A stretch of 64,000 nt of DNA from Ficedula albicollis (GCF_000247815.1 NC_021683.1:15056226-15120225); one strand, 5' to 3'; counted from the stretch's first letter, positions 39,211 to 52,840 are shown. Notes: generated from the sequence alone by a model not told the origin. Numbers and translations are program-made.

Positions 39211-42200
39211 GTAAGTGCATCTGTCTCTAGTCCTGGGCTTCTCTTTCTCCCTTTGCTTCTCTCTTGAAAACGCTTTACAAGAATCCTGCTATTTCCTTCT
39301 TCCTGCTGTAATTTCTCAGAGACGTTTTACTTTTTCCTGAGTATCCGTATGGAAAGTCGGGATTACAAAATCTTCTGCTTCACTGAAAATACTGTGCTGT
39401 TTGGCCAGAAGCTGCTGGCATAGTTTTATCTTTTATTTTTTTACTCCAAAATCTAGAAAAGTGTAGGTTCTAGGGGGATTGAGATGTGGTGACAGATTAA
39501 ATTTTTTTCCCCCCGTTTTTCCATAATTAGAAAGGTATGAAGAATCGGATGCAAGATTGAACAGTGTAAATCCTCCAAAATTAAAAACATTTCAGAACTG
39601 GAATAAATATTAATAAATTGGATGCATAATGAAATGCTGTAGATATGTAAGGGGAGAAGCAAGTGGGAAAGAAGGGAAGATTTTTATAGACCTTAATTAC
39701 AGCAGGGTTAGTAACTTTACTGAATTGTAAATGTAAAAGATTCGAATGGCCTGAGTAAAACCACATATTTAAGCCTTCTAAATGAACATTTCTGTTTTTT
39801 TGAGTAATTTGTACCATCTGTGTCAAAATTCTGAGCCTAAGAAGAAAAAGCAGTGGAACAAATGTTGGTTCCATAAAACAGTCCTAGTTCATTGTTGAAA
39901 TTGTCACACATTAACATTGCAGGCCATCTGGGTAGACAAAAGACTCTAACCAGATTGCTAAGATGATTTTATTGGTCTGGTATTAATCAGAATGTGGCAT
40001 AATATTTAAGCAGAAAAAATGATGAGGTGAAGTGGAGTGCCTTTAACTATCCTAACTGTATGGTGGTTGCACAATAATCTTATTCCACCATAGAGCCCTG
40101 TGTTTCTAAGCAGAGATCCTAACTCTGAAATGTAAATAACAAGCTATGTGATATTTTCAATTTATAGTTTAAAATAAAATATGAAACTTAAAAAAAAGTA
40201 ATGACTGTTGGCATATTGCAATGTGGAGATTTAAAGGCCACAGCATGGTTGTATTAAATTGCGGTATACCCACAATCATGTTGGAATTAACTTTAATTTC
40301 TTTTTGTAACATTGTAAATCAGATTACACTTCATCTCAAAGAATCCAGAACTCGTGATTTACAATTGATTTTCTACATTTTGAATCTCTGCACAATGCAG
40401 CAGCTTGCCTTCTCCCCGGGATCTAGAGATGGCGGCTATGTATGTGCATGTATGTGCGTTCTCAAAAATCTTCATCTGCTCTCTCACCTTCCACAGAAAA
40501 TTGGAAGAGTCTCACCTTTTATTATTCTCCATGATCTTGCCCCTCATTCTAGTTTTCCCCCCATGGTTCTCAAAAAGACAGTGGGTGTTTTTGGGCTCGT
40601 CTGCCTGCTTTATCCCCCCTTTGAAAACCCTGTCTGCTCTCCTGTGCTGAATCTGACCTCAGCAGTGCCTCTGAGCACAGACACCTCCAAGCACTAGGGG
40701 AAACCTTGCCTGGGAACCTTTCTGTGATGTCTTTGCTCGCATTTACCCTTCTGAGGGAGGCAGGAGAGCCTCATGGAGCTGCAGGCAGGGCTCCCTCCAC
40801 AGCTGCCTCATGCAGACCAAGGGTGCAGCAGGGTGGGATAGGGTCAGGGGTGGAGGTGTGGACGTGCTCTGTCTCCTGCTGAAGGAGCTGGGCAGGGGGT
40901 GCTCCCTGCCTGCAGCAGACATTGGTGCCCTGCTGCCACTCTGGGAGAGCCCAGCTGCCCCCCTGTGCTGCCCCCAGTGCTGCATGGCCAGCCCTGCCCG
41001 AGTGCAAGGCTCGACTGCCAGCTGGGAGCCAGACAGAGCCCAGAGATTTTCCTATTTGTAAAATATTTCTGGTCCTGATTATTGTATGGAGTGCATTCTG
41101 TGGGAGCAGCTGTAGCACACTCCTGTGCCATTTTTTCCCAAAGTAATAGTACAATAGTTTTGGGGTAATTAAACAGGGCATCTGATTCAGTTAAATAGCA
41201 CAGATGCTAAATTAATTTAGGATATTTTTGTTTTTCAACTTCTGTTTTAAGTTACTAATATGAGAGCAAGGTGAAATGGGAGGGAGAAAAGAAACTGTGA
41301 GAGAGGGATGGAGACTGAAGGAGTGGAGTCAAAAGCAGGGTTATGTAGCAGGAGAAAAATGAGGCTGAGGGCAGTGAGACTGAAATATAAGGTGGAAGGT
41401 AACCAAGATTTGGGCCAAGAAGTCATAGACCATGGCCAGCATTCAGACAGTGCAAAGTTCTCTGGCTCATGGCAGGGCTGTGAGGCTGAGGAGAGCTGTT
41501 CATGGTCAGAGGGGTCTGCCCAGGGCCATGCTGGGCATTTGCTTTGTGCCAAACCTCCCTCCTTGGGAAAGATCTGGAACTGAACAAAAACAACTGAGCC
41601 CTCTAAGCTCTGTGAGCTGAATTCATTGCCTGGGCAGCAGCAGACCCTTAGGAGAGGTCCTGGTTAGTGTCTTAATATTTTCTGTGAATTACTCATTGCT
41701 CAGGCTTCACAGTGTTTGGGAGGTGGGTGGCCCAAAGGCACGCACAGTGTCCTTGTCTGGCTGACCATGATCCTCTGGAAATGTCTCTCATGGGCCAATG
41801 CTTGTTTGTGACAGACCCATAGAGTGTTTGGAGATGAGGTGATCTTAACTCTCACAGAGAAATATTTCTAAGCATGAATGCCTTGGGTAATCATGTTGCT
41901 TGATGCTCTGGTGACATGCTGCTTGGCATCAACTTTAAAGGGGATTTTCCAACTTTACCAGCAGGTTTGTCATTTTTTTTTTTCACTTAGTTCTCATTAA
42001 TCTTTATTTGAATGTTTAGAAATGCTGCATACTGATGTTAAAAGATGAATGAAATCTTTGCTATTTGATTAAAGGTTTTTCATGGTTTTGCCTATTTTAA
42101 AAAAACCCATCAGCCATTGCTGGGGAATTATACAGCATAGTGTAAAGTATGCCTAATTAAACAAAGCATTTGGTATTGTCAGCCTCACAGTGCTGGCCTG

Positions 42201-44011
42201 GTGCTTGATGACAGACAGCAATGGTGAGGAAATGTCACCACAGCCACACCAGTGTTGCTCTATCAGCCACATACAAGTGAAATGTGGATTAAAATGCTGT
42301 TAACATAGCCAATTAAACATAGGCATAAACAAACCAGTTGAATCAATAATGCTGCTGTGTCACAGAGCTGGTGCTTTGCTATGGCTCACTTTGCCCATCT
42401 GAGGACTGCCCAGAACAGCAAACATGAAGCCAAGATGTTTTGGATGTCAGTGGTGATGATATTTGCCCAGAACAAGGGCTAACCTCACCTTCACAGCATA
42501 AACTCAGCAAAGCCATGCTGGGAGTTAAAAATTAATTTCTTTCCTAAATAAAAATTTGTTAGATTTTTTTCTCCTTCTCTCAGAATTCTTTTTTTACTGC
42601 TGCTATTGACATACCTGCTATGAACTTGGTGTCTGTAGATGCTGTAATTGCTCCTTGTGGCTGAGATGTGAGTTTGGACAAGGCCAGCAGCGAGCATGAA
42701 AAGCAGATTTCATTGGGCACAACTAGGTTAGCAGCAAAATAACCAGAGATATCTGCTATTTCACAGCTGAATGGCAAACTGCTCCCAGGTCTCGCTCATG
42801 GCTGCCATGTCCAGCACATCCATTTCATGCTTTCTCATTTTTTTCATAAATGCTGACCTCAGTTTTAGGCTTGCATTTCTCCATCCTAGAAATGACAAAG
42901 ATCCCCATCTTCTGGACTTTTATTTTAAATGTGTGTTAGTCCATTTTGTGGTATTTCAATGTCATCTCTGTACTAGGTCTTCAGCTTTAGATCAATGTAA
43001 ACCTGTTTATTTTTCTGTTAAATGTAGAAGCTAAACTCCATGCAAGTGTTCTTGTCTGGACTATGACAGCAACCCTGGAAAGTGAAGGTTGGAAATGCTT
43101 TGAATTTTCCAGGTGTTAAATCTAATTTCTCTTCCTGGTCAACTGGCTTAATCCTTTAGTCTTAAAGGATTAAATACTACCTATAGTAGATCTCATCCTG
43201 ATGTCAAAACATTTCTCTGGATGGCTGGTATCCTAAAGCTCAAAGGCAGCAAAATAATTCCTCTGCAAAAAGTCAGCAATGCTTTATTGAAACCCCCATT
43301 TGAACAATGAGGTGAAGCATCACTGCTCTATTTATCTCTTAAGACCACCTTCTTAATGGCTCTAGGCTTGACAATAACAAGAGGGCACTGGGTATTTGCA
43401 GTCTGAGATATTTCATAAGAACAAAGAAGTGATGAGATTTCCTCTTGATTCCTCATCTGAATCCATTTAAAAATACAGAATTAAAAATAATGATCTCTTG
43501 TTTATTTTTTCAGTAGTGATTAAAAGAAGTGATTCTTTAAACAACAAAGGAGAAACATTTATTCTTTATTTTTTAAACAACAAACTGAAACATATTGCAG
43601 GGGGGGGTCTCTTCAACAGACTACTTTTTGTGGTGTATAAGAAAACTATTAGGAAGGTCACTTTGATAACATGTTGGATTTTGTCTAATACTGCCCTTTA
43701 AATGCATCTTGATGGAAAACAACGAGGTAAAAAACCCCAAATCCCTGTTTCCAGGTGAGCAGGTGGTTAATGGTGGCTCGTGTAACAAGAATGCCACAGT
43801 GGTTCTAAACAGACTTGCCCTGTTTTCAGGAGCTCTTTTACCACTGTGGTGGCCCAGTAGATGTCCTGATGTCATCTGAGCTACTGTGCTCCCAGCCAGT
43901 GTAAGGCATGGATATTCCAACTGCTCTAGTCCTTTGGAGAGAAGTTAGGATGAGTTAGTGGCTGACTGCTCTGCTGGGACTGAGCTTCTGGCAGTGAATA
44001 AAATAAAATGT
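39211..44011. other. Noncoding DNA, no gene recognised
   Basis: The DNA is AT-rich at about 39430-40400, GC-richer at about 40610-41060 and purine-rich at about 41240-41480, and mixed elsewhere. No domain-bearing frame, RNA gene or known repeat family is recognised. Confidence 0.55.
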
Positions 44012-44026
44012 AAAAAAAAAAAAAAA
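44012..44026. repeat. A15 tract just downstream of AATAAA words
   Basis: Fifteen A follow two overlapping-distance AATAAA words (43997-44002 and 44002-44007). The order polyadenylation signal then A tract is that of a retroposed mRNA 3' end. However, the spacing of 4-9 bases is too short for usual cleavage, and the upstream sequence is not a recognisable gene copy. It is most simply an A-rich simple tract. Confidence 0.6.
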
Positions 44027-45443
44027 GCAATGAAGCATTTGGGTACTTAAGACAATCTCAAAGATTAAAGGCAGGGAGACAAAAAAGGAGAAGTAAAGTG
44101 GCTTTTGTGTGAAACCAGAGGCCAGCACAGCCCTGCTGTGTGGTGTGCTGTGGGGTGGTGTCTGTCACCAGCCTCCCTGGTAAGGTGCTTTCCATGCTTT
44201 GTGGTGCTGCAGGTTGGGTGATGTCCCACCTCTGATGTCTGTGAGGTGTTGAGACTGTGTTGCAGGTGGACCACAGCCTGGACCTGCATCTCATCTCTTC
44301 CTGATTCTTCATTTGGATGCTGCAGGATCTGGCTCTGCCAATTAGAAAATGAATGAAGAGCCTTATTAGAGCTTTAAATGGGATTCTTGAGACTTTTGTT
44401 TGTACCTGAGGCAGTATGTATGCTGAAATTAAACAGCAACCACTTTTGGCATGCTTCCTCTGCTCATATAATCTCTCTAGCAGGCTGCGTTTTTCTTACT
44501 GTAAATCTCTCTCTTACATATATGTATTTATTTATTTCTATTCAGACACATCAGGTGTGTCTGTGCAGTCCTGGGGAGCAATCATGGCCACGTTCAGCCC
44601 AGAAAAGCTCCACCAAGGGGTGGAGGGGTTTGATCTTGCTGCCTGCCCTGCTTCTCCCCAGTTTTGGCTACTGCTGCTGTGGCTTGGGGCATTTCTGGCG
44701 GCTTACTGACCTACTTGTGAGTTCTGTAACCCATTCTGGGTGTGATCCAGGGCCATGGGAAGTCCTGGTGAGATCCTGCCTTCTCTTGGTGAGCAGCCCT
44801 AGTGCTCCTGAGGAGCCCATCTGCACTGCCCAAGCTGCTGCCTTGGGCCATGCTCCTCCTCTCTTTCCAAACAAGGCCTCCCCAAACCCTAAAAGGACAC
44901 CCTTTACATATCGTGGGTGATTTGCACTCTTTTAAGCAACCTTTTTGATAGGTATAATCATGGTGATATGGAGATATCTGTCTTGCAGTAGAGAAGTCAG
45001 GAAAAAGAATGAAATGAGGGCAAAGAGGACAAGAGAGAAAAAGTGAGGTGCGAAGTGTTTTGGAGGCTGGCATGACTGAGGAGGGAGAAGGCTGCTGGGC
45101 ACCCTGACTGTGCTCTAGCAGATGCAGGAGGGGAGAGGTTCTGACTGGAAGAAAACCAGAGGTTTCAAATAGCTGCTGAGCACTGTGCTGTGTTTTCCTG
45201 GGAGGCTGAAGCCTGCCCATGGAATGTTTCAGCTCGGAGGGAATGCAAACATTTTCCTGGGCTTTGCCTCTGGGCTGTGTGCTTCAGTCTTTGTGGGTCA
45301 TTTTTAACATTGGGTGGTGGCATTGCTGCTGCTCTATTGGGCTGTTGAGACCACTGGGAAATGAAAGCAAATTCAACTTTAAGTGCATTCTTATTTTCCT
45401 TTTTTTTAAATCCCCCTCCCCCTTTTTTTTCCCTCCCCCATAG
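44027..45443. other. Noncoding, GC-richer stretch
   Basis: An ATG frame of 180 codons (44378-44920 plus) crosses this stretch and contains hydrophobic runs, but it has no recognisable domain. Overlapping frames on both strands are also open. It is treated as composition-driven. Confidence 0.5.
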
Positions 45444-45521
45444 ACTGTCTAACACTAAATTCAGCTTTTGCATGTGGTTATGACTTCATGAAAAGGCATG
45501 ATGAACCGCTTAGGAATTTCT
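45444..45521 (+). other. Exon-like segment, 78 nt, with strong splice signals on both sides
   Basis: A very strong polypyrimidine tract of about 38 bases (C and T only apart from a short AAA) ends in CCCTCCCCCATAG at 45443. A consensus donor, TCT|GTAAGT, begins at 45522. The 78 nt between them are open in a single frame (2 + 25 codons + 1), so a spliced-in exon would be frame-neutral and phase 1-1. The peptide includes CGYDFMKRHDEPLRNF, which I do not recognise. The other two frames contain stops. This is the plus-strand candidate with the best splice signals, but without a second exon or conservation data it remains unproven. Confidence 0.2.
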
Positions 45522-46143
45522 GTAAGTTTAGAATTATTTTTACATTGGCCCCTGTTAAGATTTCTGACAATTGCCGTTAATCTTTAGGCTGGGGAAAAAG
45601 GCTTTTTCCTCACCATATGGACTAGACCAGATTTATCTGCTGCCTGTTGTCCTTCATGGGACATGAGGCACATTCTGTTGAGTGATGGATCGTGTCTGGA
45701 TGTGTCGGAGCAAGAGCACGTTGGCATGGACACACAGGTGCCAAAGTCCTGGGCACTTACACTTAGTCAATGTGCTTGTGCTGTGCTTTTCTCCTTTTCT
45801 CCCCCTCCTGAGCTTGCAGTGCTTCACTGTCCTGCCTGGCTGGCCCCAGGAACATCTCTGGGCTGGGGATCAGCAGCTTGTGCAATGTGCTCGGTGCAGT
45901 CTCCTCTTTCCCAACTGCTGATCGGTGCAAATGTGGCCCATTAAGGCAGAGATTGACTCCAGACCAGGGCTGTGCTCCCAGCCCCTCCACTGCTCAGGGC
46001 TGGGGTTTTGTCCTTTGATATTGTCTTTTGTAAGAGCTTCCTGGCAACACCAGCAGTGCCAAGTCATTTTTGTTGATTTATTTCTAATAAAGAAGGTATC
46101 TTTGTGACCAGAGAGGGAGAACTCCAAGCTTTGTTGTTTTGTT

Positions 46144-46144
<1 letters not shown>
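45522..46144. other. Noncoding, no gene recognised
   Basis: A GC-richer patch lies at about 45660-46020. A good acceptor-like tract (CTTTTCTCCCCCTCCTGAGC followed by TTGCAG) occurs at about 45790-45819, but no matching donor was identified downstream. Confidence 0.5.

Positions 46145-46177
<33 letters not shown>
46145..46177. repeat. T33 homopolymer
   Basis: There are 33 consecutive T, preceded by TTGTTTTGTTG and followed by GTTTCATGG. No TTTATT (a minus-strand AATAAA) lies close to its right side, so a minus-strand processed copy is not supported. It is a simple tract. Confidence 0.95.
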
Positions 46178-46178
<1 letters not shown>

Positions 46179-49100
46179 TTTCATGGATACAGACATATTT
46201 GAATGTGTGGAAATATTTCCAGAGTGTGGTCTGCTCCCTGATCATTTCCTTAAACATCTAGTTTAATGTTGCTAACAGCATGTGAGCAAGGGGCTTGTAC
46301 CAAGGTGGCTGTCCTCGTGAATGGCAACTTTTCTCTTATTTAAATCCACAAGTGAAACACAGCTCTTGAAATGATCACACAATCCTGTTTTCCAAGAGGC
46401 CAACGGGTCAGGAGGTGAACAGGGTCTTGTGTTCCCCAACAGAGAACATTAATGGCTCCTTAAGTGGAATCAAAATGTGTGACGAATTTTATATGCAGCT
46501 TGTAAATTAAAAAAAAAAATATCATTTTTCCCTTTCAGAATTGTGGTGTCTAGCATTGAAAATCAATTCAGATATTTATGTCCTGTAGCAGTTGATTTCT
46601 AAGCAATTAGAGGAAAACACAAGTATTTGCAAGTTTTGTGGTTTTTTCAGTTGTGTTTGCTTCTTGGATAATTTTATCCATGAAGACTCCTTTACCACTC
46701 TGTCTTGTCGACTCAGCTGAGTTAAAATTAAAGCATAAAATGAAATGTTTATTTAATCATGACGATGTTCTTAAAAACTTGAGAGTTTTCTTGTGCCACT
46801 AAAAAAGTGCCTTCAAAAACTTCCTGAACTTCTTAAAATGCATCCTCAACACTGATAATTAATGAAGATATACTAAGTAATAAAGCAGCATTTAGTCTGT
46901 ATTTGAATAATTAGAAATTTAAAATAAATTCTCCTAGTGTGTCAAATATGCTTAACTTTATGATAAAAAAACCCCAAACCAAACCAAACTGATAAAATGA
47001 TCAGATCTTTTGCAGAAGAGCATTTCTACCTGATTTAAATTCTGAGAACTCAACATTTTTGACTATCATATTTTTTTTGAGAGGAATAAAACCTATTCAG
47101 TGTTCAACTGAAGACTTTTATACAGAAAGTATAAAAGAATGTTAATGAGAAGGAAAACTGAATCCAACAGTGGGATTCATAGAGCTTGGTTAATTACACA
47201 AATAGTAATTCATTCATTTCAGCCTCTGCCCAGGTTTCATTCTCCTCCTTGACTCTGCAGACTGGCATCCCTTCACTGTAGCAAAGCAAGGACTGAGCAA
47301 TGCCAATAATTTCAGGCTGTTCCCCTATACAATAAACTTAGATAAGAATATACTTGACTCTGGATTCTGAACCAGGCTCTTAATATATATAATTCTTCAT
47401 ACCATATGTGAGGACCGCTGACCATGGCAAAGCAAATGAAGTGTTAATTATCCAGAAAGAGCTTAGTTCTGCCCAGTGATGGATAATGCTGCCCAGATTC
47501 AGAAATGGACTTATTTATGTGATTAAAGTTAAGCACATGCTTAATCTCATTGATCTCTAACATCAATAACAGTTTATCAATGCAGAGCTGCAATTGGTGT
47601 TGCAAACACAAAAGAAAGATGAATGGGGTCTTTGCCTTGACTTTGCCCACTGAATTTCTTGTGGACTGGGAGGTGGAAATGGCAAATGGTTATTGCCTGG
47701 AAATGGACTTGGGGGACTTTCAAATTCTTCACTATCCTTGGTCTCTCCACTTTTCATTTCTCAAGGGCAAAATTTTGGCCACTAACATTGTGAACCAAAC
47801 AGGTTTGGGTGGAAACTGTTTCAAATGAGGCAATGCAAGCTAAGAAATAATCAGACTGGTAGCACCCTCTATGATAGAGAATATTAAAATAGAAAAATTG
47901 CAAAGGAGAGATAAAAATTCCAAGGTTGCATGTCTGTGAAGAGACAAATAACAATCAATAGTATGCATTTGTAGCCTGCTGTAACTGGGGAAATAAACAG
48001 GAATATAATGGTGCCCTCTAGACCTGGTGCTTCTGCTCATGTGCACGTGTCCCTTGCATACTTGGAAATATAAATGCCATGGCACCAATATCTAATAACA
48101 TTTGAGTGCAAGTTCATTTGAACTGCTTAGATGAGGGGCATAAAACTGACATACAGCACTGGAAAGCTAATTTTATCTTCCTAGGGCTACTTTTGAAGCC
48201 TTGTCTTTTTTGTTTCTGAAGCATTTCTTCTGCAGAGTAGCCTTTATCTGTCCTTAAAATACACTGGGGTGGCAAGAAAATATCTTGTCTATGAATGCTT
48301 ACTTTTTGGTTTTCAGTTTAAATTATTCTTTGACTGAGAATTGACTCTTTCCAAACGTTTTTTTGAGTAGTGCATGTTAACACCAATGGTCACCTTTGTT
48401 TGCTAGAAAAATCTTTATTACCAAGGAACCTGTGCTGGAGCCCACTAGAAGTACTGTTCACCTCCAACCATTGGGCTAATGGGCTAAGCTAGTAGAAAAA
48501 AAAGGAGTTCTTCACATAGTAGCTTTTATCATTGATAAAGCTGCAGTGGTGTCAGTGAACAGAAATCATCTTTGATGTCTCTGTAGTGTAGCCTCAAATG
48601 TAAGTGTCGTCGGGTTAGTGTTGAGGCTGCTAACACAAGAAAGGCACCATCCCCTACCCACCCTTAATATTAATAGAATTAGATAAACCTGCTTTTGTTC
48701 CATGCTCTTCAGTTAGGGTAAAAACCAAATTAGAACCACTATGGTGCCATGATATCTCTTTTCAAACATGGAGAGGTGGGATGGAAAATCCCTAGAAGGC
48801 TGTTCCTGCATAAAGGTTTACTTTGGGTGTAAGGCAGGATAAGAAAGCCCTTTTTGTAATTTTGTAATGAGCTTCATTCCAGCGTTCTATATTTTAAAGC
48901 CAGTTTCTGGGTTAAGGGTAATGCTTGGTTTTGATGACATTGTATTTGACAATGTGCAGAGTCAAGAATACATTCCTTGCCTCGAAATCACCAAGATACC
49001 ACGAATAAACTCATTTAACTATCGGTACCATGTTTTGTGAAGGTAATTTAAGAGGGAAAGTAACACAGCAGGAATCCAGTGTGCCTCAAAGGTGATAGGA

Positions 49101-49279
49101 ATGTCAGATTTGTCTGGTGATAAGATACATTTGATCTGTATCCTTGAAAGTACAAACTAAACAAGATTGTTTGGTTCTGAACTTTTCTCACAAAGGTAGA
49201 GGCAAGGGAAAACCACCCTCTCTAACCCAAGACCTTCACAAAGGTATTTAAACTGGGCTAGTTTGATGCTAATTTTCAG
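46178..49279. other. Noncoding, AT-rich, no gene recognised
   Basis: This is long AT-rich unique-looking DNA. No transposon family, RNA gene or domain-bearing frame is recognised. Confidence 0.55.
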
Positions 49280-49353
49280 GAGATATGCATGGCTTTATCT
49301 TTTGGTGGTGAAATTATACTTAAATTTAATTTGAATGAGAGAGCTCAAACAAG
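49280..49353 (+). other. Exon-like segment, 74 nt
   Basis: TTTGATGCTAATTTTCAG ends at 49279 as a moderate 3' splice signal. AACAAG|GTAAGTA at 49354 is a near-perfect donor. The 74 nt between them are open in one frame (24 codons + 2), including ALSFGGEIILKFNLNERAQT. The peptide looks soluble and beta-strand-like but matches no family I can name. It is not a multiple of 3, so skipping would shift frame. The acceptor is the weak part of the call. Confidence 0.14.
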
Positions 49354-52300
49354 GTAAGTAGCATATGAAGCTTGAAAGATTTCTGTTCTTTACCAAGTTA
49401 GAAGAAAAAATATGCAGGTACTCAGAGGGAAGTTACAGTGCTTCTGGTTTTTATTCCTCTGCTTGCTTGCTAGTGAATGATAGGCAGAGAAATGCAACAT
49501 CATCTATTTCTTTTGTGTTCTTGGTTACCATAGAGCATATGCAACATACAGCAAAACACAAACATTTCCTGCTTTGTTTTCTTGGCAGTTTTCTGAATTC
49601 AGTATTTTGGAATTAAAATGAAATAGTGTGAATCAATGTAGAGCACACAGAACACCTCGTTTCTTGATCCTCTGATGAGCATTTTTAGAAAAAAACTGCT
49701 GAAATATGCATCGTAATCAATCTGATGAACAACCAATGGAGGAGGCTTTTAAATATTTAAGAATCTCTGTGTTGTAGAGAATAGCACAATTTTTTTAAAT
49801 GAGAACTACAAGTTCCTATAGACCATCAGAGTAGTTCTCCACAGAAGAATTTTGCGCCAGAAGGCTTAAAATACCTAATCCAATCTTGCCTAACCTGGGA
49901 TCTGATGTGGCCTGTCTGAAGTCCATTGATAATCTTATTTCAGCTCCCAGGAGTGACCATTGCCTCTTCCCTTCCCTCCTCCAGTGGGACTTGCTCCTGA
50001 TTGCCCTTGCAGCCCCCATGCATCTGCCTCAATTTCCTATTTTACTCTTGCAGGAAATATTATCCTAGTTTCTTATAATCTCACCCCAGCCGCGAGTGAC
50101 ACCTCCCTGTCACCAGGAGCAGCATCTGGCCAGCACCCACCCACAGCACTGCCAGGTCCCCAGAGCTGCTGGGCTTGGCATCACTGCTCCGTGCGCTCCT
50201 GCGAACTCCCCAGTGCCACAGGGTAATCCAGCTTTTAAACAAAAGGCATAATTAATATTAAAACACTTTGAGCAAGAGTGTGGCTTTGTAAATAACAATT
50301 TGTCACGAGAGGAAGTGGCTTTTGCAAGGCGGGGGCTTGAACAAGGTAATATTTTTGGGTGATGTTTCAGTGAAGAGATTTTCTGGAAATCTGTGATTTA
50401 CCTGTTACTAATACTGTGCTGTTGAACGGGCAGGAAACAGTGTGTGAGAACAATAATAGTAATCTTAGTTAGAATGGTTTTGATGAAAGTACACTTTAAT
50501 TCACTAATTATGGCAGCTAAAAGGCATTTTTACATTCAGTGTTAAAATCACTCTATCTGTATTTTTACCTCACTCTTCCAGCTGCAGAACTCTTTTTCTA
50601 ACATGTTTTTAGTCATGTTATGCAAATGCCTGTTTAAATTACTAGGAGTATTTGTTTTCTATTTCTGCCCTGTAAAACATAATTTTAATACAAGTTATTT
50701 GTGAAATGCACATTGCAAAAGGAAATAAGGTTTCAGATGGCATTTCTATGATAATTTTACTGCAAATGTTGACCATGTTTTTGTATTTGTCTGTAGAAGG
50801 TAATGCAGGCTGTACATAAGGCATATTTCAAAGACCTAATATTGTATGTGACTGAATTAGCGAAGTAGCGCTGGCTTCCCTTTGAACAGTTAGTCTGGCA
50901 CTAATCACAGGGAGTAAAATAGATCACCGCCTCACGTCCATTTTGGGGGAGGCAGAGGCTGTGGCTCAGGGCTGCAGAGAGCCAGTGGCCCTGCCTGGCT
51001 CTCCCTCCCCTCTGGGTGTCCCCAGCCAGGAGCCACAGGGCCAGTGACAGGCTGGGCAGTGGGAAAGGGCTCAGCACCCAGGCTGTGATGTGTGTAAATA
51101 GGGGAGCAACTGCAGGAGTGAGTGAGGCAAGGGGAAGGCTGTGCTGAATGCCTAAAACCTGCCCGTGCTGCTCCGGGAAACCCGGGAAGTGTGGCGGGGT
51201 CTGGAGGGGTCAGCCCCCCAAAAAAAGCATGTGGTGAGTTCCCAGCCAAATCTTCCCACTGCTACATGCAAAACTGCAATTAAAATCACGCTCTCCACTC
51301 TAGATTGATCTGCTTAATAAAATAAGGTTAGTTGCATTTAAAAAATGTATGGGCGGGTTTGCTGCATGTGGGGAGAATAACGGATATTGCTGGCACGAGA
51401 TTGCTCTTAATAAAACATCTTGGTTTCAGTGGCACGCTGTATTTTTATTTGGCTTGATCCTCAGCCTCTGAATCCAAATGGAAATTTTTGGAAACAAAAA
51501 GAGGTTTCAGGAGGTGGGATCCTGTTGTTTGTGTCTCTGTCGTACTTTTCAATCAAATAATTTTTACTAGACTGAAGTTTGACAAGCCTGCTGTAGTGTC
51601 ACGAAGAAGAAGCTTCCTCATGAAATCAAAAACATATAGCAGATGCATGTTTTATTGAACATTACTAAAAATAGCGCTTTAAACCCTTACTCTGTCTGTA
51701 ATGCTCTTTAAGTATCTTTTGAACACTGCCTTCATTACTAAGTCTCTGAGCTTCCGAAATAATTTTCTGATTCTTTCTCTTCCCCAGACCTTATTTTTCA
51801 AAGCAGTTGATGTTTGTTTGCTGCTTTGCATGCGTGTATGGTGAGTGAGTTGTCAGTCAGCTGATGACTCTTCAGCCGTGTTGGACAGGGTCCTAAGCCT
51901 ATGTCTGTAAGCAAATTCCACACCCAGTATCATGAATATATTTTGAGATTCATTAAGGGTCTCAGTAGAAACTAAGATGGAATATTCTGCCTGTTGGTGA
52001 CTCCATGATCAGGGTGAGGGAAGGAGAGTTCTCACCCTGCCTGTTGTCATTCCATGCTGACCAATGTCCTGCAATCTGCACACCCCTTTGGAATTCTCCT
52101 TGCCTTTACCCATCACAAAAGCAGGGGAAAGCAAGATGCCAGAAAACTGCTGGGTTTATAAAAGCAGGGCAGTCAAGAGATGCTAAGAAAGTGAGGACTG
52201 GGAAGTGATATAAACCTGTTAGTAAGAAATACTGAGTCAATATTTTATTTGGTAAAATAGACAATTGAATAAATAGTTTTTACAATCGAATATGTTATTG

Positions 52301-52680
52301 GTCTTGCATGACATTATAAACAGCAGTTGCTGAAACATGACATGCAAAGCTATAGTTTTATGACATTGTGATTTGAAATACAGCTGAAAATAGCAGGTCT
52401 TTGGCTTCAAAGGATTCAGCTCAAATTTTGTATTTCTCCCTTTCCAAAACCTTCCTGTTAATGAAAAAGAAACCAAGCACATGTACTTTTCTTTTTCTTA
52501 AATCAAGTTTAGTATCACCAGTGACACAAGCCTCATTTCCCTTGTTGAATTCTCCATCAGACTGATGGGCGTGAGCTTTTAGCACCATTTCTAGTATTTG
52601 AGCAGTGCAGTTTGGTTTCGCTTTTTTTTTTTTTATTTCTAGCCTTGCCTTGCAATATGAATAAAGAGTGGTGCTGTTAG
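49354..52680. other. Noncoding DNA, no gene recognised
   Basis: GC-rich patches occur at about 49900-50220 and 50930-51230, with AT-rich DNA elsewhere. A T13 tract lies at 52622-52634, shortly before the CR1 fragment. Nothing else is recognised. Confidence 0.55.
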
Positions 52681-52840
52681 ATCACAGAATAGGTAAGGTT
52701 GGCAGGGACCACTGGAGCTCCTCTAGACCAGCCTCCTTGCTCAAGCAGGGTCCCCTAGACCATGTTACTCAGGATTGTGTGCAGATGGCTTTTGAGGGAG
52801 GATCACTCCATGTAGGAAAGGAGACTCCATGCAGTTGCTT
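52681..52840 (-). mobile_element. CR1 LINE 3'-end fragment, antisense
   Basis: The plus strand opens with ATCACAGAAT and continues with AGGTTGGCAGGGACCACTGG, then CTCAAGCAGGGTCCCCTAGA, TTTTGAGG and GGAGACTCCAT. This order and spacing match the reverse complement of the avian CR1 3' region, whose consensus has AGGTTGGAAGGGACCTCTGG, a CTCAAGCAGGG block and a GGAGACTCCA block. The element is therefore inserted in minus orientation and 5'-truncated, with only the untranslated 3' part present. Divergence is moderate, so the insertion is old. Recognition is from memory of the family and not an alignment. Confidence 0.85.

Noticed and set aside
44378..44920. 180-codon ATG frame with hydrophobic runs
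   Set aside because: There is no recognised domain, a second plus frame and minus frames overlap it, and no promoter or partner exon was seen.
46145..46220. Poly-T tract as the tail of a minus-strand processed pseudogene
   Set aside because: No TTTATT lies close to its right and no gene-like sequence follows.
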